This document shows, one piece after another, positions 12,401 to 26,200 of a stretch of 64,000 nt of DNA (its first letter is position 1; each line of letters starts with the position of its first letter). A program made the position numbers and the translations under genes. Source of the stretch: Glandiceps talaboti (taxonomy: Eukaryota > Hemichordata > Enteropneusta > Spengelidae); assembly GCF_964340395.1 (NCBI RefSeq), contig NC_135569.1:12711019-12775018 (forward strand), given 5' to 3'. Below the pieces are notes generated by a model. It was not told the origin of the DNA and did no database searches. It saw nothing but the letters and a program-made list of their open reading frames with translations.

Positions 12401-14124
12401 GTGGTCACTCGGAAAGACATAGTAGCCAAGACGATGAAACTCTTTGAAAAACAGGTAGGAAAGTTAATTATGAAGTTACTTGGAAGCGTAAAATCAAGGA
12501 AAGTGATGAAATGGGAAAGAATGTAGAATGTTGAAGAGGAAGTGACTATAGCCAGGTGTTACACCCTTTAACATATACCAGACCAGGAACAGGCTTTCAT
12601 ATAATAATGTTTGGAGAGATTTTCAAAGAAGATATATTGTATCTTAAAACCCCAGCCTGTACATGCAACAGCATACTCATGTTCAATGGTATAACATTAT
12701 TGAATCGATTCTCAACTCGTACTAAACTCTCTACCCTCCTTTCTTAACTGAGAATTTATGTGTATAGCTTGAGATCTAGGGAAAAAATATAGAAAATATA
12801 ATTATAAAGTTTATTGCAAAAAGAGAAACTTCCACAGCACAGTGGTAAATTGCCAATTGAAGTCCACAGGGAACTTTTACCCAGAATTTTCCACAGTAGG
12901 AAATTGCTAATTTTAAATCCACAATGACTACATACCACAAGAAGTCAATACTGATTGTAAAAAGTAATTTATCATGGTTTTTTACGTTGTACCCCACATC
13001 AAAAGGTGACTGATTTGAATATATATTAAAAGATCGTAGATAACATAAGGTCAGAGGTCAAATCCATTGAGATGAAGGTCAAAGATCAAATCCATTGAAG
13101 ATAATGAGATAACAGTTACAATTAATTATACTTTAATTACAAACTGATTATACTTTATATCTTTAGTTTGTTTATTTGATTGACTTTATAATGAAGTTGG
13201 GAATAGCTAGTCAGTAAGTGTAAGATATGGCATGCCATGCCTATCAGCCATCACCCTGTAAGATTCAATGTCATGCCATACATATCAGCTCACAGTCTAA
13301 GAAATAGCTAGTAGAACTTGACTGTGGATGTTCAATCTCTTAGCCATTGTTTTCCGTAAGATTTTAGAATTTCAAAGGCACATAGTGGGGTCACATGTAA
13401 ATTTTCAATTGTTTTCTTCGTGTTGAACCATCACTTTTCATTGGGAATTTTTGTAAAATGTATATATTAAATTTTGAATGTTTTCAAGGGTTGTGCATTC
13501 TAACTACATTTTGCAAAATAATGATCTTGTACGAATATATTAAAGCATGTGTTTAGTGCCTGTGAATGTGATAATCATGTAATCCCGATATACTGTGTGT
13601 ATGCAGGGATGTAGCTAAGGACTGGTAGCTGGTAAAAACAACAAGCAAGTACGTTCCAGACTGCAAACAGGAAATTGAGAATACAGCGCCCTCACTCAAT
13701 TGGGGGTATCATACCTCGTAGTATCGTTTCTTAAGAGCTTTGTCCCTTGGTATTCTGTAGAAGTGTAAATCAGGGATGTTTTTTGTATTGTTCAGACATC
13801 GAGGAAAGCAGCAGTGCTCTATGGTTAACCAATCAACCTGTACCATGTGTACCCCCAATGTACACACAGACAGGAAGTAGAGTGCCACCATGGCAAATTT
13901 TGGAAAGGCCTATTTCTTACTGGATACTTTTTCAGGAATTTGTGTTAAAAACATTGTTTCTACATAGTCATTACTGGACAGATTCATGGGGTTTCCCTCT
14001 TAGGTATTACCGCCTCTATTTCCAATTTTACCTCCCGCTTTTAAAATTAGCTACATCCCTGTATACAGTGTATGTGTGTGTGCTTGTACGCATGTGTTAT
14101 AAAATAGGCAACACTTTCACAAAC

Positions 14125-14207
<83 letters not shown>

Positions 14208-17200
14208 GTAAACAAAAATATAGCCCATTACACCTCATAAGCAAGAACGGAAACATGTAAGCTATAAGTATAACAGAGAATGAGTTTGTTAACTATTAAA
14301 AAAGCTTTTTCTCCGCTTTTTTTTTACATTTGTGTTGTGTCGTTTTCTTTCTATTTCTTATCCCATTCCTATGTGGTTTCACATTATGTATGCATAAACC
14401 TGTAATCTGTCAAAATACACGTCTCCCATTGGCTTCTTCATAATCCTCTGTCTGGCTGTATATTGTCATGCATCTTGCCTTAACACACTAGCTTGGTGAC
14501 AACCTATATATGGATGTAACCATGGACTTTGATGATGATGACTATGATGCCGTCAAGTTCAAATCAGGGAAGAATGTTGTAAGTTTTATTAAATCTAAGG
14601 CTACACCCTAGGATACTTACCGTCAGCCATCTTAAAATCAGTTTTGATTAGAAACCAGGAGGCTATATTCATTGGATATGTCATCCTAAAATCAGTTTTT
14701 GATTAGAAACCCAACCATCTATAGCATCTTCCTTGAATATTCCTTCTTAAAATAAGCCATTCTTGATTTTGAAACCCCCTACCAGCCATAGGATATGCCT
14801 TCTTAAAATAAGCTGTTTTCAATTCAGAATTCCCCTACCATCCATTGAATATGCCTTCCTATGGCATTAAAGTATATTATTCTATTTTATTCATGTACGT
14901 GTATTATAGGGCCAATTTAGGAGTAATATTTAATCATAGACCCTACGTAGGGGCTATAATAGAACATTTCAACACTACAATGCACAGCGCCCTCAATGTT
15001 TGGTTTGAACCCTGGGGTTTGGGTTATCAGTGACTGAGCAGTTAGCTTGTATGCCTCTTACCTGTACAGTCTGGGTTTGAACCCGCCAAGCATCAGCTAG
15101 GTTTTATTAAAATTTATCCAGGTCTGTATGTAAGAAGGGTGATGCTAAGTTTGACCCTTCCGAACAATGTAGGTGTTCACCAGGCACCCCAGTTTCCTCC
15201 TGCTTCTTCAACACTAGGGCGCTGCTCTTGTTACGACCATTCAACAAATTTCCAAATTTATTTGGATGAATAAAAATCATTATTATTATTATTTATTTAA
15301 ACCTAGGCTAAATTTATACTACAGGCCAATGTCAGATTAGGAATGACCATGAAAAATAGTTGTCCGGCATAGCAGTAGAGAAATTTCGTTCTTAACAAAA
15401 TAATGATGCTGTATTATGACTGTTTCTCCACTGATAAGATTATGGAAATCTAAAATTGTGGGTATTAAAATATTTGCATTGAACTAACAACTCACCCACC
15501 CACCTACCAACAACCCAATATTTTGATGTCAAAATACTAAATTATCAAATAATCCCCAAATAATCAATTGGGCAATAATAACAACTCCCACGACATTGAT
15601 TTGGTAAACACCTACAGTTCAGATTAGGCCAAATAAAATTAATTGTTTTGTTCCAGTTACCCGACCGCACCTAGTTTTTCACGCCAACCCTAAACTTTTT
15701 TTTTACATATTCAAGAGAAAAAATAAAAAAATCGCGAAAATTATGAAGTATCGCAAGAAATACTGGATGCGGAAACTGACATCAACTGAAAAAAAAATAT
15801 AAAACTGTTCTTCCAATCTGTAATGGCTGTACATCTGATGGGAAGAATTCCAATAACACAGCAACCATATGGAAAACAACAGAAAAACATAACTACATGA
15901 GCTAGACACTCGAATATGAAAAACAAATCTAAAAAAATAAAATAAAAAATCTACCTACCCCCACCTATGTTAAAATTGAATGTAATCGGAACTATACAAT
16001 TTTTTTTTTTTTTTACGCCTTATCTTCATTCAGATAAAAACTGTTGTAAGAATTAATTACAATCTCATACCACTGATAAGTATTTCAATTAGTAAGGTTA
16101 CCTACCCAGACATATAGCAAACATATGTTGAAGTATTTTAGTTTAGTTTCTAAATGAAATAAGGATTAGCATTCCACAAGCCAAGTTATTATCTTTGAAC
16201 ATAAAATATGGATTATATACTCTTGTCGTTCTTTGTCCTGACAAGCTGATCTACATCACTACTTCTGCAGTGCTTGAAATACGAGTCAAAATATTCCATT
16301 ATTTTCCTCACATTTCATAAATTATGCTTGTGGTGGTATAATTAAAGAGACAAGGCTCCTTAGGTCACTTGTATTTTGATTGGATGAAGGAAGAAAAACA
16401 TTGGGGGAATCATATCTAATAGTAAGCCAAGTTGAATATGTTAGAACCAAAAATATGGGATCTATATCCCAGTTATTGTATGTCACACAATAAGTGTCTA
16501 CATCATTGGTTCTCACAACAAAAATCAAAATGTTCCAAATTAATCTTTCCAATTTTTCGTTATGTATGTTTACACAGGGAGAATTATATTATTCATAATC
16601 TAAGGGTTTGTCATGTCTCTTTTTTCGACTTGTCACGATAAAGTCCCCATGATGTTAAAAACTTGCATTTTTATTGACTGAATAAAGAGAACATGTGAGT
16701 ATTAATATCTGCTAGTAATCATTTGCTTTTGTCAATACCAAATATTTTCCTGTCAAATCATTAAATTTTCACATATGTTTATAAAAAAAAAGTTTGATGC
16801 TAGAATTATTGAACTCAAAGTTGCCAATTTACTTAACTTATTCAGAAATTTGCAGATATGGTAATTTTGCTGATCCTCTCAAATTGACCACAATAGGAAA
16901 GTATCAGTAGTAGGGGGAAACTAGTCAAATTAACTCAGCCTTCCTTATGCTAACCATAATTATAAAACTATAATTCTAAAGGAAATTTAGATAGATTTTA
17001 CCTACTTCCAGACTGACAGGACCCTATCAGTGTGTCTACTGAGACACTTCTCCATAAAATCATTAACTACTACATGTTTGGGTAACTGCACCGTTAATTC
17101 TCCACACCAAAATTATGTTGAATTCTGTAAAAAAAAATAAAAAAAATAAAAAAAAATTCACCATGTTTTCATTTCATATTACCATATTTATAGTAAAATA

Positions 17201-20200
17201 AAAGATATAATTAATTTATGTGTAAGGCAACCACACTTTCCCTCACAGAACTATTACATGTATTTCCTTCGGACTTCAATTATGCATGTCTTCCTGTATA
17301 GCATTTCTAATTTCCATTAACTCTCTTTTATCACACTGTCTTTAATAGTAATACCCTTCTAATTAAAGGTAAATAACCTGTTGTCTGTGGCTACCTCACT
17401 CACATACCTAACCGTGCAACCTCTTTCTCTGTGCCTACAATTGAAGAAAAAAATCACTTATTCTCAACAACTTGGGGGTGCTATTCTTTTTACAGGTGGT
17501 TGTGGAATTTGAGTAAGTTAGGGGGACTTGTTGGGTTGACATGTTTTCTTTCACTGTTATACACTGGGTGTAGGGGTTAGCATAACACAACAATCACTTC
17601 CATGCAAGTGTGCAAATGTGAGGCAGTTGCAGACGCTTGGATAGTTTAAACTCTCCTTTGCTGTATCAATTCCAGGATTTAAAAACCGCCAGTGGACAGA
17701 AGATGCAGGAAGCTCCAAGCTCTGCCAGGGGACAATTCATACGGAAACTGACAGACCAACTCACAGATTCAAGTCGTACAGGGAATCCAGTAGGTAAGAG
17801 AGAATACAACTCATTGATATGCTTAATACGTATTCAGCATGTTACTGTCAGGCGATGATCCCTTCAATGAATGGATGGATGGATCCCTTTTTAAAAAAAT
17901 GATACTTGCCTTGTGTGGTGGTGGGCGATCAGATATCAACATTAAATTGATGACTGGTTAATGAATTATCTTTGGATAAACACCCCTGAGACCACTAAAT
18001 CAACAAAGACTTGTGTACAAAGCGTACATAACTGTTCTTAACAGCTTGAAGAATAGTTATATATCTTGAGTCTTGATATAATATGACAGCCTAACAAAAC
18101 AGTTTCGTGTATAAGTTACATTGACACCTCTCTGTGTCAGTCTGTGATGACTCTATGGTGATAAAAATTCATGAACTTGACATTTACAGATAATCTAATT
18201 GACACCTCTGATTTTGATTATCAAGTAGACATTATCTAAACATCACTCAGTCTCAACAAATCTCTAGTATACTGAGTTGTACAAGTGATGTCACACTTAT
18301 AGTAAGTTGTGCTAAGTGATGTCAGAGTACGTTGCACTGTGCGGTGATTTTCAAACGCTGCCATTCCTCCGTAACTGGGCTACCCAGATACAAATTTCTT
18401 AGTATAACACTTAGTTTGAATGTACGCAGTGTCAGATTGAGTTAATGGGGTACTGTAATAGGGTCACTGAGTGAAGTACCAACACTAGTCGCAGGCACTG
18501 ACCTCCGAGATTAAAGCTAAATATGATCGATAATATTGTATCCATTCTAAAATACAACACACATGTTACAAATCATAAAGTGTATGTTGTATATACTTGT
18601 GAAATAATAGCCCAGTACTGTGGATTTGACTGAACTGGTTTTAGCCTGCAAATGTCACTGGATACGTTACTACGCTAGTCGTCGATAGGCTAGAAATAAT
18701 TTGATAAAATTGTAAAATGTTGTAGGGTGTCGACAATTAGACAGACAAGCACAACCATAGTATTTTTATCAAAAAAAAAGAATTAAATAAGTTTACACCT
18801 GTTTGATTTGATGAAATTGTAACAGTAAATGTTGCAATGTAGCAACAAATGAAATACAGACATGCACAACTGTAGTATTTCTAATTTTAAATTTAAAAAA
18901 AAATAATTATAACATGTTTGATATAGTAAAATTCTAAATGTTACAGTGTCAACAATAAGAAGACAAACACAATTGTAGTATTTTTATCAAAAAAAAATAT
19001 GAAAATTTAACACCTGTTTGGTTTGATTAAACTGTAAATGTTGCAGTGTGGCAACAAATTAAACAAATGTATGTGCTATCTCACATGCGCTCTTCGTTTT
19101 TTAGCCCTTAAAAAAGACTGTATAGTTCAGATATAAGGAATCTAATGAAGGGGACATTTTTTTGCCAGATTTGAACTTGATGTATTTCTTCAAACTGAAA
19201 TTAGATCGACAAGCTAAACGTAACTGAAGCATTTTTATCAAAAATGACTCAATATTTTAACTTAATATTTTAACAGCTGTTTGAATTGATAAATTTGTAG
19301 AAGTTGTAGTAGGTCAACAATTCAAACAGACAAACACAACTGGAGTATTTTTTTTTATCAAAACTAAAACTTATATAATTTAACACCTGTTTGTTTCCCA
19401 GGAAAAATAGCACCCATATGTTTGTAAAAAGGTAGATTTGAATAATACCATAGTTTGGTTGTTTTATCAAAGGATATTAAACTAAATATTTAATAGATCG
19501 CAAAATATATGTTCCTTGTACAAAGCATATGTTTGACTTCTTAATTGTTGTGATAATTTCGATGTGTGAAATTTCATAGAGACGTGAGAATTATATCGTG
19601 AGAATAATTAGACAAATTCAAGTCAATAGTTGTCATGTTTTTAAGACAATTTATTATGTAACAAGTTTGTTATAATCTAAATAAGTATAAAAGTAAATAC
19701 TAACCATCAGAAGATCCTTGTAGAATGTGTGTTTGTATATAGTTAATGAGGTGCTTATGAAGTGTAATATATTAGTAGTCTGGGGAGTAAATTTTGTGGT
19801 CCTGACAGGTCGAACCACTGGATTTGCTGTCCCTGAGTTTAATAGTGAGGTGTTCATGAAGTGGATTAATATGTCAGTGGTCTGGGGAGAAAATTCGGTG
19901 GTCCTCACAGGTCGAACCACTGGATTTGCTGTCCCTGTGTTAGTGAGGTGTTCATGAGTGGATTGTTATTTTAGTGGTCTTGGGAAAACATTCTGTGGTC
20001 CTGACAGGTGGATCTGTCTCGTCAGTGTATCTCAGTTCAAGTGGTGACATTGAATAGAATAAGGAATGCCGTTTTGTCATTAAAGAATTTGTATAAATCT
20101 TAAAGCCAATAACTAGTTGTTATGTTAGTAAAATAAATTTGTAAATTGCCGGAAATAATTGTTATACTTTTCACCAGTGCGGAAAGGAATTTAGTTTAAG

Positions 20201-23200
20201 TTCACTGTATATACTTAACTTTGGATCAACTTGATGTCAAAAACCATTCATTATTATGCTGTAACTATATAAATTGCTAGGAATAATTGCTAAATTTTTC
20301 AATGGTGCGTAAGGAATTTAGTTGAAGTTCACTGTACATATTTAACATCTGATAAACTTCATGTCAAAACCAGTCATTCTTTGATGTAACTAAATAAGTT
20401 TAAATTGCTAGGAATAATTGCTAAACTTTCTACCAGTGCGTAACAGTAAAGTAATTTAGTTTAAGTACACTGTACATAAATTTAACTTTTGATAAACTTG
20501 AATCTAAAAAACATTCATTATTTTTAAAAATTGTTTCAAGGGTATGAGCTCAAAAAAATTGTTGTGCTGCAAGTGCGAGAGTAGGTACAAATGTCAAATT
20601 CCCCTGTACAACGTCGCATCAGTGCAGTAAGGTCGTATCTGCCTAGTATACAATTGCATTGCAGATACGACCTTACTACACTGACACAACGACGACATGT
20701 GTTTCTGGTGGTGACACCTACACTTTTAAGTTTCTTGTCAAAACTGTTGGCAAATGCTGAAACAAACTGAAACACTACCATCAAATCAAATTTACTGATA
20801 AAATAATATTTAATGGTATCGCATGCAACAATGTACTTCAAGGATTTTTTCTTAGTGTTAGTTTTCTGAATTCAAATTATTCCTGTTTATGATAGCAAAT
20901 ATACTGATATTTCTTAGACATGTTAAACATTCATAACTAAATGTTGTTGATAGACTGGTTTACATGTTATAATAATCACTTCTAGAAACATGTCAGTTTT
21001 CTTTGTATTTCTGAAGTCCCTACTTGCAATGTAATAATAGCTATGGGTAATTCAACCGCAAGGTCGTAAAAAGTTAACTAGCTGCCTGTATGTGACAATG
21101 GTAACCTTAGTCTATAGAGAGAGTTTTTCAACTTTATGACAATTACAGGAACCCATAAAATCTTCACTGCAATTTATAAACATTACTTTTCTAAAGGATG
21201 ACCATACATAGGTAAATCTAGTCTAGTTTCTATACAGTATCGTTACCATTTACACCTCCACTCACATAGTCTAGTTCCTATACAGTATCGTTACCATTTA
21301 CACCTCCACTCACATAGTCTAGTTCCTATACAGTATCGTTACCATTTACACCTCCACTCACATAGTCTAGTTCCTATACAGTATCGTTACCATTTACACC
21401 TCCACTCACATAGTCTAGTTCCTATACGGTATCGTTACCATTTACACCTCCATTCACACAGTCTAGTTCCTGTACAGTGTCGTTACCATTTACACCTCCA
21501 TTCACATAGTCTAGTGCCTATACGGTATTATTACCATTTACACCTTCACTTAGAAATTTCTTGGTCCCTTCGAAATATTTTACTTAGAAATGTATGGTTT
21601 CATGAGATATTGACAGATTCTAGTAAGTGTAAAGTTGACTTTTCTAAAAACCATATACAGGGATTGAAGTTCTATTGAGTACTTGTTGACCTTTCGGATG
21701 AAAGCCGCCCATTAGTGAAAACATTGAAGTGCTTTTACAGCAATGAATGAAACACATTTTACTGACTCAAAGTACTGAAAACATCAAAACCGAAAGTTTG
21801 TGAATAAAAAGTCATTTTACAGTTTGAAAAATGATAAAATTTGTAATGCTCTGAAAAAAAATTCATTTTACTGAAAAAAAAAGTCTAATTCGTAATTATA
21901 ATGAATTAAAGTCACTTTACTGAAAAAACGTCAAAGTCCTAACTGCTGAAAAAAAAGTGAGATGTTTAAAACAATGAAAGTAATGTATTTATTAAAAAAG
22001 AAAAAACTTGAAATTCCCAACCACAAGTTAAGAATTTCTACTGGAAAAAATATCAACTGCTTCAGAGTAAAGAAAAGAAAATTCTTTTTACTGAAACGAA
22101 AAACCTCAAAATTCTTGTATTGAAAGAAGTTTTATACATTTTGTTGAAAAATGCGAAACAGCTCAAAGTAGTGAAACATCTGAAAATTGTCAAACTGCTC
22201 ACAGAAATGAAAAGAATTATCCACAGACAAAAACATCAAATTCCTCAACTGCAATGAAAGAATTCATTCTACTAAGGGAGAGAGAGAAAAACTGAACTGT
22301 TGACGAGGGCAATGAAAGAACTCATTTTACTCTAAGTTTCTTCAACTCTGTATGTACGCTTGTTTTTGTATCACCATATAAATCTCATGACTGTATTGCA
22401 CCCTTGTTTTTGTGTCTGTGTACTCTGATTGTGATAAGAATATTCAAACTGTGAGGTAATTCAAATGATTTCTAAGGATTGCATGGGTGGGGCTACACAA
22501 TCTCACGTAATTCATCCCCAAACCATTCAACATATTGTTGACAAATTTGTCAGTAATCGGGACCTCTGCAAATAGTCCCTGAGTTCAACTAGAAACAAGA
22601 ATGGTTTTACTCCCCCCAAACCACAGACCACCAAACAAGTAGCTAAACCCAAACTGAGTGGATCGCCTCGTGATCATTCCAGTCTGTTTTTACTTCAGTG
22701 GATGTTTGTTAGTCATGTATTTTTACTGTTCTTTTCAGATGTAAATCTCTCTTTTGACAACATCAATAGATAAAGGTATTGTCATTGTCTGAGTCTTGAA
22801 TAGCACAAGGACATCCAGTTTGTAATGTTATGTAGACCCTTGTGGTGAAAACAATCACCTTAATTGTCAATTATTTGTGATCTTATCTGTGGTGATAACG
22901 TAAACGGGAAGTAACAATCTTCAATGTAAAAGAGAAAGTAATGTCATGTGATAATTATGATGCTGGATAATGTATTCATACAGGGCTGTCTTGTATTACT
23001 GATTCTAACTAATTACCATCCATCATGTTGATTGGTAATTATTTGTGATCTTATCTGTGGATAATGCCAAAGGGAAGTAACAATCTTCAGTGTAAAAAAG
23101 ACACTAATGTACATGATAATTATGTATTCATACACACTGCTCTCAAGTATTTCTGATTCTAACTAATTACCGTCCGTTGACATGTTGATTGGCAATTCAT

Positions 23201-26200
23201 GGAGGTTTAAATGAGAGAGGTTTAAGTGCTTATTGTTTAGTTTGTCATTATGTCAGGTGGGGGAAGACCGGAAACACCTCTAGCCTTCATTTGAATGAAT
23301 ATAGAATCATGCATGCAGACACATAGCGACATAACAATTTATCATATACCGTACGTGTGTTGACTATTTACAATGTGACATTTGTCCTGTGTTACTATCT
23401 GAATACGGCACTCACAGCGATACCACATGTACGTATGAACAGAAGTAATATTGGGTTAATAATCTCATATTATGATTTATCATAAACCTTGTGCTGATAG
23501 TTTTTGTAATGTGACACTTGTTTGAAAACTTATGTCACTCTGCTAAAACAGAACCCACAGTGATACGACCAGTATAAATGAAGAGGTGATATCGGGTAAT
23601 AATATTATATTATGGTATGCAATAGACTGTACCAGCTAAGGATTGTGGTACTAATTAAAAAGTTTATAAAGTATTTCCATTTTTTTTACCTAATTACAGA
23701 TAATTATGTTAATTAATATCTAATCTAGTTTGTATAAATGCCAGTGATAAAATGAGGTACTAATTAGTGACACTGACTTAAAAGTAAGTGTTTCTAAAGT
23801 ACGTCCATTTCTGTACCAGCCAATGATTATTGTGGCATTGACTCAAGTCCATGTTTCTATAGTATGTCCATTTCTAGCTAATTAATAATGCATGTACCAG
23901 CTAAGGATAGTTGAAAGTTAGTGTGTCTAAAGTATTTCCATGTCTAACTAATCAATTTTACCATTTACTATGATAATTGCCAAGTACTTGTCATTAACAT
24001 CTAGTGTGTTGAGACACACAATTGGAGGTAGGAAGTCCTCCCTACCGTGGAGTCCTTCCTACCACGGAGTCCTTCCTACCACGGAGTCCTTCCTACCATG
24101 AAGTCCTTCCTACCACGGAGTCCTTTCTACCCTGAAGTCCTTCCTACCACGGAGTCCTTTCTACCCTGAAGTCCTTCCTACCACGGAGTCCTTTCTACCC
24201 TGAAGTCCTTCCTACCACGGAGTCCTTTCTACCCTGAAGTCCTTCCTACCACGTAGTCCTTCCAACCGTGGAGTCCTCCCTACCCTGAAGTCCTTCCTAC
24301 CATGGAGTCATTCCTACCGTGGAGTCCTTCCTACCATGAAGTATTCCTTTTTCTAGTTAATTACAGATAATTACCTTTAATAATTGTTATTACTTTTGAT
24401 CAAGTTTGATTTAATATTTACCAACATTTAGAAACTGACACAGCCAGTCACAACATATACCAACATTTAGAAACTGACATGGCCATGCAGTCAAAATATT
24501 TACCAACGTTTAGATACTTATTGCCAGCTTCTTATTGCATTCATAGCCAGTATTGTCATTAAGTTTAACATGACCAATGTAGTCCCCATAGTGCAATAAC
24601 TACAACCACAACTCCACAACAAAACCAATTATACCCTGTATTACCGCTAACATCAATGTTATTCCTGAGACCCAGATAGCAAACAACAAGTCTAAACTCA
24701 GAATCAGCCAAGAAAAACATTCAATTTTCAATAGTGTTGATGTACCCAGCCACAAAAATGTCAATTGTTATACCTATAGTATTTTTTAAAGGACTGTTCG
24801 TGTGTACTCCAGTGGAAGAAATACCACAAGACGTCTTAAATGTTTAATTCTTTGGTTCCCAATGTATGGATAGACCTTCAAGTTTGAACTTTGACCTGAT
24901 GTCGAGTCACACTGTATATTAATCCTTCACCTGTGAAGTCCTCACAACACTCACACCAACCCTACAGTCCCACTTGTCATTATATATTCATTGATTTTTA
25001 TCTTTCATTCAAAAAAAAGGAGACACAAAAAGCACAGGTTTATAGGCTCCTATAGGGCAACCCAACAAAATATGATGACTTTATAAGTTATAGGGCAACC
25101 TCACAAAATACAGTGACCCTACAGGGCAACCCTACAAAATATGGTGACTCCACAGGGCAACCCAACACAATATGTTGACCCAACAGTTACCCTACAAAAT
25201 ATGATGACCCTATAGAGCAACCCTACAAAATACGGAGACCCTATAGGGTTTTGGACATTTTCCCTAGAGGACAACCCTACTGGTATCCAACATATAATGT
25301 ACAAGTGTTCAATCAAACTATATTCATGGATGGTTTTGTCTTTTAATATACAACATGTGATTTCAAATCTGCTGTGATGGGTACAGACGATGCAGCCCTG
25401 AGGAGTTATAGCGTGGAATCCATTCTGACAATAGACTAGACTAGACTATTTCCCTTGTGTACTTGACTCCAGGCTGTATATACTGGATGATGGTGAATCA
25501 CAGTCAGTGAGTGACAGGTAGATGACATCCCTGTGTGTCTTATGTCAAATGACAATTCATAGTCCATGAATTTTAAGAGTTGGTTTTATTTGAAATAGGT
25601 TGTTTTCAAAGTTGATAAAGAGTAGAGATTTGGTAACTTTTATCCCATTAAAGGTGTCGTATTCTCTTAAAATGTACATAAGGTTGTTGAGTGCTATAAA
25701 CTGTACACCCAGTATACCTTCAAAGGTTAAACTAAGTCAACTCTTCAGCATTTATATTTCAATAAAATCTGTCACTTAAATTCTTAACTTTGTATATTAT
25801 ACAAGTGATAACACCCAAGTAAAGAGATGCCACTGTGTGCTACACTGGTTTGTTAATGTAGTGTTCATATTAAGTGTAAAATAATCTGCTCACTAGTGGG
25901 AAGGTATTTGTTTATACACAAATAACTACAAATTGAACAAGAACAGGTTTAATATTAACCAAACATATTGTTTACTGTAGAACTATTACAGAAAATTATT
26001 AATATCTGTATTTTCTTTTGTATGGTACATGTTTTATTTTTGTTGTCAGCATCTTTTGTAAGGACAGGGTTGCTATGGAAACCAAGTTAAATCAAATGAA
26101 ATGATGAGGATAACTTAAAATCAATTTCTAAATAATTTTTTTTCAAAAAATAAATAAAACTCACCTTGAGTAATGAAACTCAAATAGAAAAAGTTTATCA

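Noticed and set aside
14047-14256. Cys/Val-rich and His/Thr-rich frames
   Set aside because: Artefacts of the (CA)n repeat.
24027-24345. Possible CRISPR array
   Set aside because: Repeats are contiguous 17-bp units without unique spacers, and the DNA is eukaryotic.
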